From positions 3,906,001 through 3,970,000 of the forward strand of contig OY762251.1 in NCBI GenBank assembly GCA_963665395.2: a stretch of DNA of 64,000 nt, in the 5' to 3' direction. This DNA comes from Bin87 sp963665395 (GTDB lineage Bacteria; Chloroflexota; Dehalococcoidia; Lucifugimonadales; UBA3495). Each line of letters opens with the position of its first letter. The first letter of the stretch is position 1. The position numbers were made by a program, and so were the translations under genes. Under the pieces are notes generated by a model that saw only the letters and a list, made by a program, of their open reading frames with translations, did no database searches and was not told where the DNA came from. Shown here piece by piece: positions 8,326 to 17,456 of the stretch.

Positions 8326-10365
8326 AGTCCTGAAGCAGGATGATCCCCAGGGAACGCTCCAATGCGTGCCGTTCCAGAGGATGGCCGTAGTTCCAGGGCA
8401 TACCCTCCCGACGGCGCAGGAACTCGGCCACGCCGTCGTTGGCGCCCACGCCGGGGCGCACCGCCGCCACTTCCAATGCCAGATCGTAGATGCACCGGGA
8501 GCGCGTCCGCACGATGGTCTGCATCTGGGCGGCGGACTCCACCTGGAACACGCCCACGGTGTCGCCTCGACCCAGGTCGTCAAAGACGCCGGGATCCCGG
8601 TAATCAATGCGACTGAGGTCGGGTTCTTTGCCGGTGCGTTGGCGCACCAGCCTTACCGCCCGCTGCATCTGGGACAGCGCGCCCAGGGCCAGCAGGTCAA
8701 TTTTCAACACCCCGGCGTCGTCCACGCTGTCCTTGTCCCAGTGAGCGACGTGGCGGCCGGCGATGGCCGAGGGCTGCACCGGCATCAGGTCGGTGAGGGG
8801 AGTCGAGGACACCAGCATCCCGCCGGGGTGCTGGGCCAGCCCCTTGGGAAAGCCGGCCAGCTGTTCCGACAGAGACAGCAAATCCCGCCAGCCGGGACGG
8901 TCGGCCCGCGCCAGCAGGGCCGGGGAGTTGTACAAGTCGGAAACCGAGTTGGTCTCCAGGCTCCTGGCCAGCGCGGCCACATCGTCGGCCGGCAGGCCCA
9001 GCGCTTTGCCCAACGCGCGCACGATGCCCCGGGCCTTGTAGGTTGGGATCATTCCGGCCAGGGCGGCGTGGTCCCATCCCCATTCCTCGATGACGCGCAG
9101 GATGAGCCGCTCCCGGATGTCCCGGGGGAAGTCGAGGTCGATGTCGAGCGGCGCGGCGGTTTCGGAGGACAGGAAGCGGTCCAAGGTGAGGCCGTACTCC
9201 AATGAGTCAACGTGGGAGAGGCCGATGAGGTAGCCCGCCAGCAGGGACACCGAGGAGCCGCGGCCCCGGCCCGGCGGCAGCCACTCCAGCGGCGTCTCCA
9301 GGTGTCCGTAGCCCAGTTCCAGCATACATTCCCGCGCCAATTCGACGATGCGGTGATAGACCAGGAAGAAGCCGGCCAGGCCTGCCGGCCGATCAGGTCG
9401 AACTCCTCATCCAGCCGCTCTCTGACCTTCCGGTTGACGCTCCCGTAGCGGCGGCCGGCGGATTCTTCGCACAGCCGGCGGAGCCGGGATTGGGCGTCGT
9501 ATCCGGGCGGCGTGGGCACGTAGGGGAAGCGGTAGCGGCCGGCCAGGTAGTCGGGCAGGTTGAAGTCGGAACGGCGTTCGGCGATGGCAACGGCGCTGCG
9601 CAGCGCGTCGGGATGGGACCGGAACAGCCGGGCCATCGCGGCGGGCGACTTCAGGCGGTACTGGCCGTTAACCTTGAGGCGTTCCCGCGCTTCGGACAGG
9701 GAAGCGTTGAGGCGAACGGCGGTGAGGACGTCGTGCAAATGAGCTCGGTCCTGGCGGTGATACCATGGTTCGTTGGTGGCCACTGTGCCGACGCCGCAAC
9801 GCTCGGCCAGTTCGCGTATTCGCTGGTTGCGCGTGGTGTCGCCGTGAACCAGGTGCTGTTGCAGCTCCAGAAAAACCTGGGATTGCCCGAAGTAGCCGCG
9901 GTAACGCTTCACCAATGCCTGAGCTTCCGCACGCTGACCGCCTTGTATCAAGTGAGCCAATGTGCCGCCAGGCGCGCCCAGCAGGACGATCAGCCCGTCG
10001 GCGTGGGTTTCCAGAAACCGCCCGTCCAGGGCGGGGTAGGTGCGTCCGCCGGTCAAGTAGGCCAGGGACACCAGGCGGCACAGGTTGGCGTAGCCCTCGC
10101 CGGTCTCCGCGATGAGCGTCACCGGGCCGGTGCCCTCCGGTTCCCGCATCACGAGGTCTGCCCCAATGATGGGGTGTACGCCGGCGGCGAGGCACTGCTG
10201 GCTGAACTCCAGCGCGCCGCACAAGTTCGATGTGTCGGTCAGGCCCAGGGCCGGACAGTCCAGGCCGGCGGCCTGATCCACCAACTCGGCGGTGGAGGAC
10301 GCCCCCGCGCCGAAGGAGTACCAGGAATGGGCGCGCAGCTCCACGTAGTCGGCGTTGGCGGACAC
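8326..10365 (-). pseudogene. dnaE2: error-prone DNA polymerase DnaE2 (ImuC), truncated and frameshifted
   Basis: The gene starts at GTG 10365, one base after the imuB stop. The N-terminal PHP domain is clear (YVELRAHSWYSFGAGASS), followed by the C-family polymerase core with the catalytic aspartates in PLDIDLDFPRDIRERL and the HPGGMLVSS region. A one-base loss in a G/C run near 9388 shifts the frame (DLIGRQ then GLAGFFLVYHRIVELARE in the other frame). The 3' end stops at GIILLQD where IS630 copy B is inserted at a TA, so about 670 of the usual 1,050 residues remain; the rest of palm and the C-terminal domains is gone from this window. DnaE2 works with ImuB in mutagenic lesion bypass; this allele should be inactive. 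Confidence 0.85.
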
Positions 10366-10366
10366 G

Positions 10367-11797
10367 TCAGTAGCCCTGCCGGAACCAGTCCCCGGTGTCC
10401 AGGTCGCGGTAAACCGTCAGCAGGCCGCCGCTCTCCAGGGCGAGACGCCAGTAGCGGCGGCGCGCCGGCGCCGCTGTCCACCACTCGGTATCCACCTCCC
10501 ACAGGTCAACCACACGGGCGACGGCCTTCCCGCCGGCTCGGTCGCCGCCAACGCGTTGCGGCGTGTCGCCGCGGCAACTCACCCACACCGGCGACGGGGC
10601 CGCCAGGGGCGCCAGCGTGGAGGCGAAAGCCCAGCGGCGTTCCGGCAGGGCCGAGTTAGGAACCATCCGCGTCAGGCGGTCAACGCCAGCAACGGCGACG
10701 TTGGGCATTATCCGACGCGGGGGCTGCGTCCACAGCGCGGACTGGCGGCCGCTTTCGGGGGACATGTCGGAGGCGGTTAGGGTCAGGTCCAGCAGTGGCC
10801 CCTCAGGCCAGCGTCCGGCGCCCAGCGCGTCTTGCGCGTCAAGCCCGGCCAGCAAGGTCCTGACCAGCGCGTCGGTGGACGCCGCCGGCTGGCGCAGTTC
10901 CCGGTCAAACCGCCACGCGCCTCCGGCCAGCAGGCTGCCCTCAATAGCGACGTGACCGACCCGACGGGTGCGCAACGCGGAGGATCGCCAGAGACGTTCG
11001 GACAAGGCCCGCAGCCCGGCCTCCACGCCGGCTGCGGTGTCCACCGGGAAGGGAAACTCCAGACGCTCGGACAGGACTTCCGGCAGGACGGTCGGAATGA
11101 CCGGCTCCGGGTCAACGCCGCCGGCGAGGTTCCAAGCCCGGAGTCCGGTCGGCCCCAGAAACTCCGTCAGGGATGCAGGGGTCAACGCCGCCACGTCGCC
11201 CAAGGTGGCGATGCCGAAGCCGGCCAGCCGGGCCGCGTCGTCACGTTCCAGGGGCAGCCACGACACCGGCAGGGGAGCCAGCCAGGCGGCAGCGTCGTCG
11301 GGAACCCGCAGCCAGCCACCGGCGTAGGCCCGCGCCGCGGCGCAGCGGGCCGGAAACTTGCCGCCGCCGATGCCCAATCGTGGGGACAAGCGTTGATCAC
11401 AGGCGGACAGAATGGCGCCGGCCAGTCCGTCAATGCCGCCGTACATCCCGGCCATACCGGTGAGGTCCAGGTAGAACGCGCCAAGTCCGGCCGGCTCGAC
11501 GTTGGGGACCACTCCGCACAGCGCTGCCAGCAGCCGGTCGTTGACCTCGGACAGGTAGATGGAATCGGACGGCAGGGTAACGGCGCCAGAACAGCGGGAC
11601 AGAGCTTCTGCAACCGTCTGCCCTTCCCGGACTCCCACCGCCGCGACCGATGCGTCCAGGACGGTCTGGCGTCCCGGGGTTCCGGCGGTGATCATCAGCG
11701 GCTGGCCGGCCAGTTCCGGCCGGCGCAGCCGTTCGGCCTTCACCGGCAGGTGGGTGACCAGCAGGCAACCCGTTGACGTGGAATCGATCAGCTTCAT
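10367..11797 (-). CDS. imuB: ImuB-like Y-family polymerase homologue
   Basis: A 476-residue protein of the DNA polymerase Y / ImuB family: N-terminal TGCLLVTHLPVKAERLRRPEL, then REGQTVAEALSRC, GAFYLDLTGM, a thumb HhH region (LAGFGIATLGDVAALTPASL) and a C-terminal region rich in Trp/Arg. The first catalytic Asp of true Y-family enzymes is replaced (LLVTHLP), as in ImuB, which is a catalytically inactive clamp-binding adaptor for DnaE2. I chose ATG 11797 rather than the longer frame from 11893 because family similarity begins there and a LexA-like box lies just upstream. It forms an operon with dnaE2 (1 bp gap). No imuA is seen. With dnaE2 broken, the cassette is probably non-functional. Confidence 0.8.
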   Translation of the reverse strand: MKLIDSTSTGCLLVTHLPVKAERLRRPELAGQPLMITAGTPGRQTVLDASVAAVGVREGQTVAEALSRCSGAVTLPSDSIYLSEVNDRLLAALCGVVPNVEPAGLGAFYLDLTGMAGMYGGIDGLAGAILSACDQRLSPRLGIGGGKFPARCAAARAYAGGWLRVPDDAAAWLAPLPVSWLPLERDDAARLAGFGIATLGDVAALTPASLTEFLGPTGLRAWNLAGGVDPEPVIPTVLPEVLSERLEFPFPVDTAAGVEAGLRALSERLWRSSALRTRRVGHVAIEGSLLAGGAWRFDRELRQPAASTDALVRTLLAGLDAQDALGAGRWPEGPLLDLTLTASDMSPESGRQSALWTQPPRRIMPNVAVAGVDRLTRMVPNSALPERRWAFASTLAPLAAPSPVWVSCRGDTPQRVGGDRAGGKAVARVVDLWEVDTEWWTAAPARRRYWRLALESGGLLTVYRDLDTGDWFRQGY

Positions 11798-11816
11798 TAT
11801 GGCGGCGATGGTAGCC

Positions 11817-11828
11817 AAACGTGTGTTC
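11817..11828 (-). promoter_or_regulatory. candidate LexA (SOS) box
   Basis: On the minus strand the sequence reads GAACACACGTTT, matching the Gram-positive style SOS box GAAC-N4-GTTC in seven of eight fixed positions, 20 bp upstream of the imuB start. ImuB-DnaE2 cassettes are usually LexA-controlled, which supports the call. Confidence 0.5.
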
Positions 11829-11833
11829 AACGC

Positions 11834-12275
11834 GCAACGGGCCGCTGTCACAAATTCGCTGTTTGTGCTGACTTCCTGCCCGAGGGAGTTCAACGCTAGC
11901 CTGCCCGTTTGCTTGTGCTACTACGACCCCAAGTCTCCAGTCCCGCCTTGACCCCGGAGCCGTCGCCATTTGGGGAAGAATCAGTTTTTTCGCCGAGTTG
12001 GGCGGCCTGGCGTCACAATTCAGGTTCGACGCCTGTCTGATTGACGACGCCTACCATCCCCCTTGGAATGTTGCGCCCGCGGCTCTGGTTCTCACGGTGT
12101 CGGTGGGAGATGGACACCACCCGGCCAGGGTATGCGCTGGAGGGTTCACGTTCGGCTCCTCCGGGCAGTGCTGGTCGTCATCTCGCCTACTGTCATTTTT
12201 CCGTGGCGAGACGGTGCCGGAGTGTCCAGTCTTCACCCAGCGCAGCCACCTGACGCCCATCATCGTTGCGCGTCG
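11834..12275. other. no gene seen
   Basis: About 440 bp between imuB and the DUF6232-like gene. It contains short shadow ORFs only, no recognised repeat and no clear promoter. Confidence 0.5.
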
Positions 12276-12818
12276 TCACGCCTGGCTCGCTAGCATCGCC
12301 TCACTGGCGGCGGCGATGAGATTTCTGGACCAATCCGCATCGTAGCTCCATACTGAGTAGTCCGGCTTGCGTTCTGAATGAGTAGAGATGTTCCCATAGT
12401 CGCTCACCGATCCGCTGCCTGAAAAGACACCGCCACCCGCGAACGTAAAGTTCGCCCAGTAACGCCGGCGGGTGAGCGTACGGTAGATTATGTGGAAAAC
12501 AATCGCGCCGATAAGGATCGTTACCCCAAGCGCAGTCATGCCGTACCCCCACGCCAAGCTGTACTCTCCCGCCAAGTACTCCCCATCCCTCCAAGCCAAA
12601 ATCAGGATAGGGCCAAAGGCCATCATCATTATCGCCGCGAAAATCAGAAGAATAGCGAAGCCGATGTACAGACCGGAAGCGGGTTTCTTGTCAACGGACC
12701 CCCAGACACGCTGCATACTCCGCGTGGTGTACACGGAGCCGTCAGGCGTGGCGAAACGGTGCTGGGATATGAAGATGCCGTTGTCGTCGAAGAAAACGCG
12801 CTCGTTTGCCTGTATCAT
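12276..12818 (-). CDS. DUF6232-like two-TM protein
   Basis: A 180-residue protein starting at ATG 12818 (MIQANERVFFDDNGIFIS). The first 45 residues resemble the start of DUF6232/PH-like proteins (FFDDNGIFISQHRF then TTRSMQRVWG). Two hydrophobic helices follow (about residues 52-77 and 92-118), then a soluble C-terminal half with a Gly/Ser-rich stretch (FAGGGVFSGSGSVS) and a terminal helix. It is the last gene of a minus-strand cluster that includes a VWA protein and a kinase. Function is unknown; in related clusters such proteins are membrane accessories. Confidence 0.6.
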   Translation of the reverse strand: MIQANERVFFDDNGIFISQHRFATPDGSVYTTRSMQRVWGSVDKKPASGLYIGFAILLIFAAIMMMAFGPILILAWRDGEYLAGEYSLAWGYGMTALGVTILIGAIVFHIIYRTLTRRRYWANFTFAGGGVFSGSGSVSDYGNISTHSERKPDYSVWSYDADWSRNLIAAASEAMLASQA

Positions 12819-12944
12819 TTTGTGAATCCTCCCAGGGGCGCTGGACGCCGCGCCGCATCGGCCATTGGCGATGGCCTTGGCAGGGCAACGGTTTGCCAAA
12901 GCGGGCGACGATGCGCCGCACGTAATTTGGCACGGGTCATTCGA

Positions 12945-14894
12945 TTAGCCCTCACTCTGATGGGGCTTCCTGCGAATGAAGCTGTCGGCAAAGTTCTCCG
13001 GTTCGTCGGCGCGGTTCGGGTACAGGATGAAAGTAGGCATGACTTCGTTTTCGCGATAGTTGTCGCACGGGGACTGCTGTGGGTGGACGGCGTTCTGGTC
13101 CAGGCAGACGTACTCCTCATCACTGTCAACGTGTTTCTCGCCCGTTGCTCGGTAGCAGGCCCCCTGCTCCAACGGGATCTGTGCGCCGTTGTTGGTAATG
13201 ATCTTGACGAACTTCAACTCTGAACCGTACTTGCTGGGATCCCACACGTCCCAGGAGGCCAGCCGGAACTTCCGGGCTGCTGTCCGGTTGCCCAAGTAGC
13301 AGCCCTCCAGTAGCAATCGGGTTCCCGCTTTCGCGCCGGTGATTTTGGGGTGCGCCGGGTGCTGGATCAGCCATTCCGTGGGGGCCAGAGTAGGCGTGGG
13401 GGCCGCCGGAACCAGCGTGGCAGTCGGAACGAGCGTCGCCGTGGGCATGGGCGTGGCCGTGGGTTCCGGCGCCGACGCTGCTACGGGCGTGGCAGTTGGA
13501 ACGAGCGTCGCCGTTGGGATGGGTGTGGCCGTGGGTTCCAGCGCCGACGCTAGTACGAGCGTCGCGGCGGGCGCTGTGATGATTGCGGGATTGGTGAACA
13601 CAGGGGAGATTACGGCAGCATCTGGCGCTGAGATCCGCCCGAGTCTGGACGTGGCAGGAGTGTCGTAGGCCTGTCCAGTGGAGTTTTCCTGGTCGGCCGG
13701 CGCTTTTCCGCTGACGGCGGCACCGGCCGGCGGCGATGTGGCGATCCGATTTTCGTCGGACCCTCCGGGATTATCGAGCAGGGCCATAATGACAAAAGTG
13801 AGGACGGTTGCGCTCCTGGCGAGGACGACCACAGTCTGGATAATGCGATTCCACCGTTTCCTTCCGGCATCGCCGGCGCTGTGCGGCATCGGACCGGGCG
13901 GGGCAGCCACTTGGTTTTCGCCGTCTGTAGCCGCGAGAGGATTTTGCTCCAGTATGCTGACCCAAGCGTCGGCAGTGGGCCGTCCAATCTTGCTGGCATT
14001 CGTGGAAAATGCCGCATGAAAGGCATCCTGCACCGGCGTGGGCATAGCCTCCCAACTCCGCAGCTGTTCGGGAGTGGGACCCCAACGGTTGTTCCCCGGC
14101 TGGTGAGCGAAACGATGCTCCTGGATTCTTTTCCGGGGACTTGACACTGAATCGTCGGACCGTTCGTCTATTCCCTGGTAGGGATGGCTGCCGTCGCCCA
14201 GAAGCTGGTACAGCAGCACCGCCAGAGCGAAGTTGTCGCTGTCCTGTGACCGGAACTGCCGCCGGAAGTCGTCAATCTCAGGCGCAGTGTACTCAGGACT
14301 GCCCACCACACAGGGATACGGTTGTCCCCCAGACGGGTGCGGTATCTGGAAGCTGTCGCAGTCGATCAGCATGACGGAGCCGTCGTTGCTCACCAGTATG
14401 TTCCGGTGATTCACGTCCCCGATCCGTACGTGGATGGTGTGCAAGTGGCGGAATGCCTCCGCGATCTTGACGCCAATCTTGGTACGGTACTCGTACTCCT
14501 GCTGGGGAGCCGGTAATTGCCGGCGCTCGTTGGCACTGATGAAACTGTACACCGTACGACTTCCACCCGGGGCCTTGGGCATCCGGTAGCGGAGTGCTTT
14601 CTTGCCAATGTCAGCCTGCACCGAGTTCGGCCAGCCCAGCGTTCGAGCGTTCGGTGGCGGGTTATCGCACATGGCCCGCAACTTGGCGGCGCGCTCCGGC
14701 GTGGCACGATCCGGGTGCAGCACTTTGATGACCATCCGGGGATCGTCTTCATCCTCGTACACTGTGCCTTCCCCGCCGGCGCCGATCTCACTTCCGGTCC
14801 GCAACGGCCCCGGCTCGGCAGGAACGTTCCCGGGCCCCTGAGCCCGGCCGCCGTTCTGCCTACGACGGATGATCCTGTCAATGAAACCGGCCAC
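12945..14894 (-). CDS. Ser/Thr protein kinase with TM segment and extracytoplasmic domain
   Basis: The N-terminal ~320 residues are a eukaryotic-like kinase of the TerY-associated type: glycine loop IGAGGEGTVYE, the Lys in MVIKVL, catalytic loop GDVNHRNILV (HRD replaced by a GD form, catalytic Asp and Asn kept) and IDCDSFQI in place of DFG; SPEYTAPE marks the activation segment. A single TM helix (around residues 365-387, TVVVLARSATVLTFVIMALL) is followed by a Pro/Thr/Ala linker built from repeated TATP-type units and a C-terminal ~150-residue domain with several Cys, predicted outside the cell. GTG 14894 has AGGAAG 11 bases upstream and is preferred to the longer frame, which would overlap the VWA gene. 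It probably acts with the VWA protein, 55 bp upstream. Confidence 0.75.
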   Translation of the reverse strand: MAGFIDRIIRRRQNGGRAQGPGNVPAEPGPLRTGSEIGAGGEGTVYEDEDDPRMVIKVLHPDRATPERAAKLRAMCDNPPPNARTLGWPNSVQADIGKKALRYRMPKAPGGSRTVYSFISANERRQLPAPQQEYEYRTKIGVKIAEAFRHLHTIHVRIGDVNHRNILVSNDGSVMLIDCDSFQIPHPSGGQPYPCVVGSPEYTAPEIDDFRRQFRSQDSDNFALAVLLYQLLGDGSHPYQGIDERSDDSVSSPRKRIQEHRFAHQPGNNRWGPTPEQLRSWEAMPTPVQDAFHAAFSTNASKIGRPTADAWVSILEQNPLAATDGENQVAAPPGPMPHSAGDAGRKRWNRIIQTVVVLARSATVLTFVIMALLDNPGGSDENRIATSPPAGAAVSGKAPADQENSTGQAYDTPATSRLGRISAPDAAVISPVFTNPAIITAPAATLVLASALEPTATPIPTATLVPTATPVAASAPEPTATPMPTATLVPTATLVPAAPTPTLAPTEWLIQHPAHPKITGAKAGTRLLLEGCYLGNRTAARKFRLASWDVWDPSKYGSELKFVKIITNNGAQIPLEQGACYRATGEKHVDSDEEYVCLDQNAVHPQQSPCDNYRENEVMPTFILYPNRADEPENFADSFIRRKPHQSEG

Positions 14895-14949
14895 GACAGT
14901 TCGCTTCCTCAGTTTCGATACCTGGCGTCTGCTTTTGCTGAGTATCCAA

Positions 14950-15696
14950 TCAGGTAGGCAAGGTGGTGGCCCAACTGCTTGGGTCCGTAAGCGGCACACC
15001 ATCGCCGGGCACGCTACGCGACATATCCGATACCGACCTGCTCAGCCACACGAAGAAGTCGGTGAACCTAAGATTGTCCAGTAGCAGGGGCTGGAACTTG
15101 GAATCCGGGTTGGGCAGCGCTCTCCGCATCGCCCGCACTGCCTCGGCCGTGACCCCCACCTTGAATATCGTGAGGCGGCGGTGGTTCTCCATGTCCACCA
15201 AGCGGTCGTTAGCCCGCCGCATCTCCGATTGGGAACTGGTGGGCAGTCCGTCGCTGAAGAGCACCATGATGGGTTGGTAGTAGGGGATACCGTTTCGCCG
15301 ATACTGCTCCTTGCGGCCGTCCAGGAGGTCGCAGCCTTGCTGGATACCCAGGTGCATATTGGTGACGCCGCCGGCCGCCATGGCCGAGCTGCTGCCCTCC
15401 GATACCGTGCTGAAGTCGCGCTCCACCCTGGCCTCGTCGCTGAAAGACAGGAGGCCCACTTCCACCCGGTTGCGCGCGACCTCGTCCTCCGCGATGGCCT
15501 GGTACAGAGTGTCGACTCCCTGATTCATCGCATCTATGGGAGGGCCCGCCATCGACCCGCTACAGTCGGCGATGATCAGTACTGGACAGCGGGGCTCAGG
15601 ATTGTTGGCGAACTGCGGGTCCGTCGGTACGTCCCCGTACATCCGGTCCTCGCCCGGGACACTCTCCGGAAAACGTTCTTCTGTGGTGTCGCTCAT
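14950..15696 (-). CDS. VWA-domain protein, TerY-like
   Basis: A 248-residue protein whose residues 36-215 form a von Willebrand A domain with an intact MIDAS motif (DCSGSMAG, the Thr in GGVTNMHLG, and the Asp in FSDGLPTSS). Such TerY-like proteins occur with a Ser/Thr kinase and a PP2C phosphatase in TerY-P triads linked to tellurite resistance or phage defence loci. Here the kinase is directly downstream, but no PP2C gene is visible. The C-terminal part (FTDFFVWLSRSVSDMSRS) is typical of the group. Cytoplasmic; no signal peptide. Confidence 0.8.
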   Translation of the reverse strand: MSDTTEERFPESVPGEDRMYGDVPTDPQFANNPEPRCPVLIIADCSGSMAGPPIDAMNQGVDTLYQAIAEDEVARNRVEVGLLSFSDEARVERDFSTVSEGSSSAMAAGGVTNMHLGIQQGCDLLDGRKEQYRRNGIPYYQPIMVLFSDGLPTSSQSEMRRANDRLVDMENHRRLTIFKVGVTAEAVRAMRRALPNPDSKFQPLLLDNLRFTDFFVWLSRSVSDMSRSVPGDGVPLTDPSSWATTLPT

Positions 15697-15826
15697 CTGG
15701 CTCCTACTCCTTTCGGAAAATCTTGGCTACTCCTGCTGCAATGTCATTCCATAACCATTGGCGCAAGATGGATTGCCGCATCGCCCGATACCTCCTGAAG
15801 TCCAGGCCTGGCCGCTGTTTTCCCTG

Positions 15827-16324
15827 TTACGGTTGCTGGTGGCGGACCTTGCGGCTCCTGCCGCGCCGCAAGGCGTCTTTGAGACTTGCCCAAGCCGCGC
15901 CGGGAAGATTGCGCATTTCGTTCACGCACCAGACAGTCGGATGCGGAACGATCAGCAACAGCGTTGCGGCCCAGCCCCACCAGATGACCACCGCCTCGCT
16001 GGCCAGTAGCGGCAGCAGCAGTAGCGCTATGGTAATCATCCAAGCCGTCCACAATCCGCGCCTGTTTCCCATCTTCACGTATAAATGGACGGCTGACGCC
16101 GACACGATAACGCCGATCAGGAGCAGGGCGATGACGGTGTCCACCGCCTGGTGTTGCAATTCAGCGAACACCGGGTAGAGCAACAAGAAAGCGCTGAGCG
16201 CATCGCTATGGTCCTCAACAATTGCCCAAGGGAGAGCCAGAGTAGCGATGATCCCTACGCCATGAGCCTTTCTAACCCAGCTATGTTCGAGGAATTCGTT
16301 GATGTTTAAAGTGTCCAGGTTCAA
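15827..16324 (-). CDS. four-TM hypothetical membrane protein
   Basis: A 165-residue protein with a TTG start at 16324 supported by GGGAG seven bases upstream. Hydrophobic segments lie near residues 22-36, 43-52, 60-82 and 92-130; the last 25 residues are basic. No family was recognised. It lies 23 bp after the coiled-coil gene and 130 bp before the VWA gene in the same operon, so a role with them is likely but unproven. Confidence 0.6.
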   Translation of the reverse strand: MNLDTLNINEFLEHSWVRKAHGVGIIATLALPWAIVEDHSDALSAFLLLYPVFAELQHQAVDTVIALLLIGVIVSASAVHLYVKMGNRRGLWTAWMITIALLLLPLLASEAVVIWWGWAATLLLIVPHPTVWCVNEMRNLPGAAWASLKDALRRGRSRKVRHQQP

Positions 16325-16347
16325 GGGGTTGCTCCCGGTGGGGCGCT

Positions 16348-17274
16348 TCAGCCGGAGGTAATCGCGGCGGAGAGCGCGTTGGTGCGGTTCTCAAAGGTAT
16401 CCAGGCTTTCCAGCAGCAGTGATACCTGTAGGGACATACCGATGGATGATTGCCCAATCACAGCGCGGAAATCGGCCCGATTGCGTTGAAATTGAATGGC
16501 CCGGTTCATGTCGTGGAGTTTCTGCATAGCGATGTTGGATTGGATCTCGATGTGCTCGGCGTTCCGGTCCCACTCCTCAAAGGCCCGAATGTCGGACCGC
16601 AGGTCCATAGCCATGTTGGCGCCCAGGTGCGAATTGTGCATTTCATTGATGAGCCCGGTCTGCTCATCGCGGTATTCGTTCCACAGCGCACGGGTCTCGC
16701 TGATCCGCAACATCAACGAGTTGTGCTCCTGAACTGCCGCCTCGTACTGCGGTTGCCAGCTGTCCACCAACCGCTGGGCGGCGTCCTGATGGACGGTGAG
16801 CGGCGCGGCACCCTGTATCTCTCGAGCTTTCTCATTGAAGGTCAGCGTGGCGGGAGGAGCGGCGCTGGCGTCTCCCTCGTTGCCTTCGTCGTGATCGCCT
16901 CCCGGAACAGCAGCGATGTTGACCCCGCCTTGCACTCCGGCCGGGACTCCCGGGGCGCTATGTGATGCCGGAGCGGGCCGCACCGCGGCGCTGGTTGAAG
17001 CCCGCGTTCCACCGCCGGAAGTAGTCTCTTGCATAACTGCCGGCGGAGCTTGAGCCTCCAGGGCGAGGTTTTGGATTTCCCGAAAATCGTCCCGAGTGTC
17101 GCCGACCTGTTCGTTGACCCGACCAGCCGCGGCGGCTACTCGGTCGCCGGCACTGTCGGGCAGGTCGCTCAGATACCAACCCAAGCCAACTGCAAGGGCT
17201 AATACGAGCATCGCCGCGCCAAAGCGTTTGTAGTCGAGGTTCTTTTTGTTTTTCTTGGCATTGTTGTTCCGCAT
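16348..17274 (-). CDS. single-TM anchored coiled-coil protein
   Basis: A 308-residue protein: a basic N-terminus (NAKKNKKNLDYKRF), one TM helix (residues 19-36, AAMLVLALAVGLGWYLS), an Ala/Pro/Gly-rich linker (about 75-140), then a long helical region to the end with coiled-coil character. The start ATG 17274 has GGAGAGG upstream. Topology suggests the helical domain is outside the membrane. No family recognised. It sits between a small acidic ORF and the four-TM gene in the VWA-kinase cluster. Confidence 0.65.
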   Translation of the reverse strand: MRNNNAKKNKKNLDYKRFGAAMLVLALAVGLGWYLSDLPDSAGDRVAAAAGRVNEQVGDTRDDFREIQNLALEAQAPPAVMQETTSGGGTRASTSAAVRPAPASHSAPGVPAGVQGGVNIAAVPGGDHDEGNEGDASAAPPATLTFNEKAREIQGAAPLTVHQDAAQRLVDSWQPQYEAAVQEHNSLMLRISETRALWNEYRDEQTGLINEMHNSHLGANMAMDLRSDIRAFEEWDRNAEHIEIQSNIAMQKLHDMNRAIQFQRNRADFRAVIGQSSIGMSLQVSLLLESLDTFENRTNALSAAITSG

Positions 17275-17276
17275 GG

Positions 17277-17456
17277 TTACGTCCTCTCCTTGGCATACGC
17301 CGGCTTCTCAGGCCGGCAGATCCTGTACACGGGTATGTCTTCCAAGTCATCTTCTACAATCCGTCGGTAGTCATTTTCCTGCAATCGTTTCATCCGGCTG
17401 CGCCGTTGCGGCATCTCTTCCGCGACGAACTTCTCACCATCCACTACAATAGCCAC
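17277..17456 (-). CDS. small acidic ORF, 59 residues
   Basis: A short frame from GTG 17456 to TAA 17277 (VAIVVDGEKFVAEEMPQR...), highly charged, rich in Arg/Glu/Asp, ending KPAYAKERT. It overlaps the end of the preceding gene by 23 bp and stops two bases before the next start, filling an otherwise empty gap in a tightly packed operon; that packing is the main reason to believe it is real. No family recognised. Confidence 0.45.
   Translation of the reverse strand: MAIVVDGEKFVAEEMPQRRSRMKRLQENDYRRIVEDDLEDIPVYRICRPEKPAYAKERT

Noticed and set aside
8366..9205. A 279-codon plus-strand ORF
   Set aside because: It lies antisense to dnaE2, whose domains are clear; composition (His/Gly/Arg-rich) is that of a complementary-strand shadow.
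10832..11776. A 314-codon plus-strand ORF
   Set aside because: It is antisense to imuB and has no recognisable motif.
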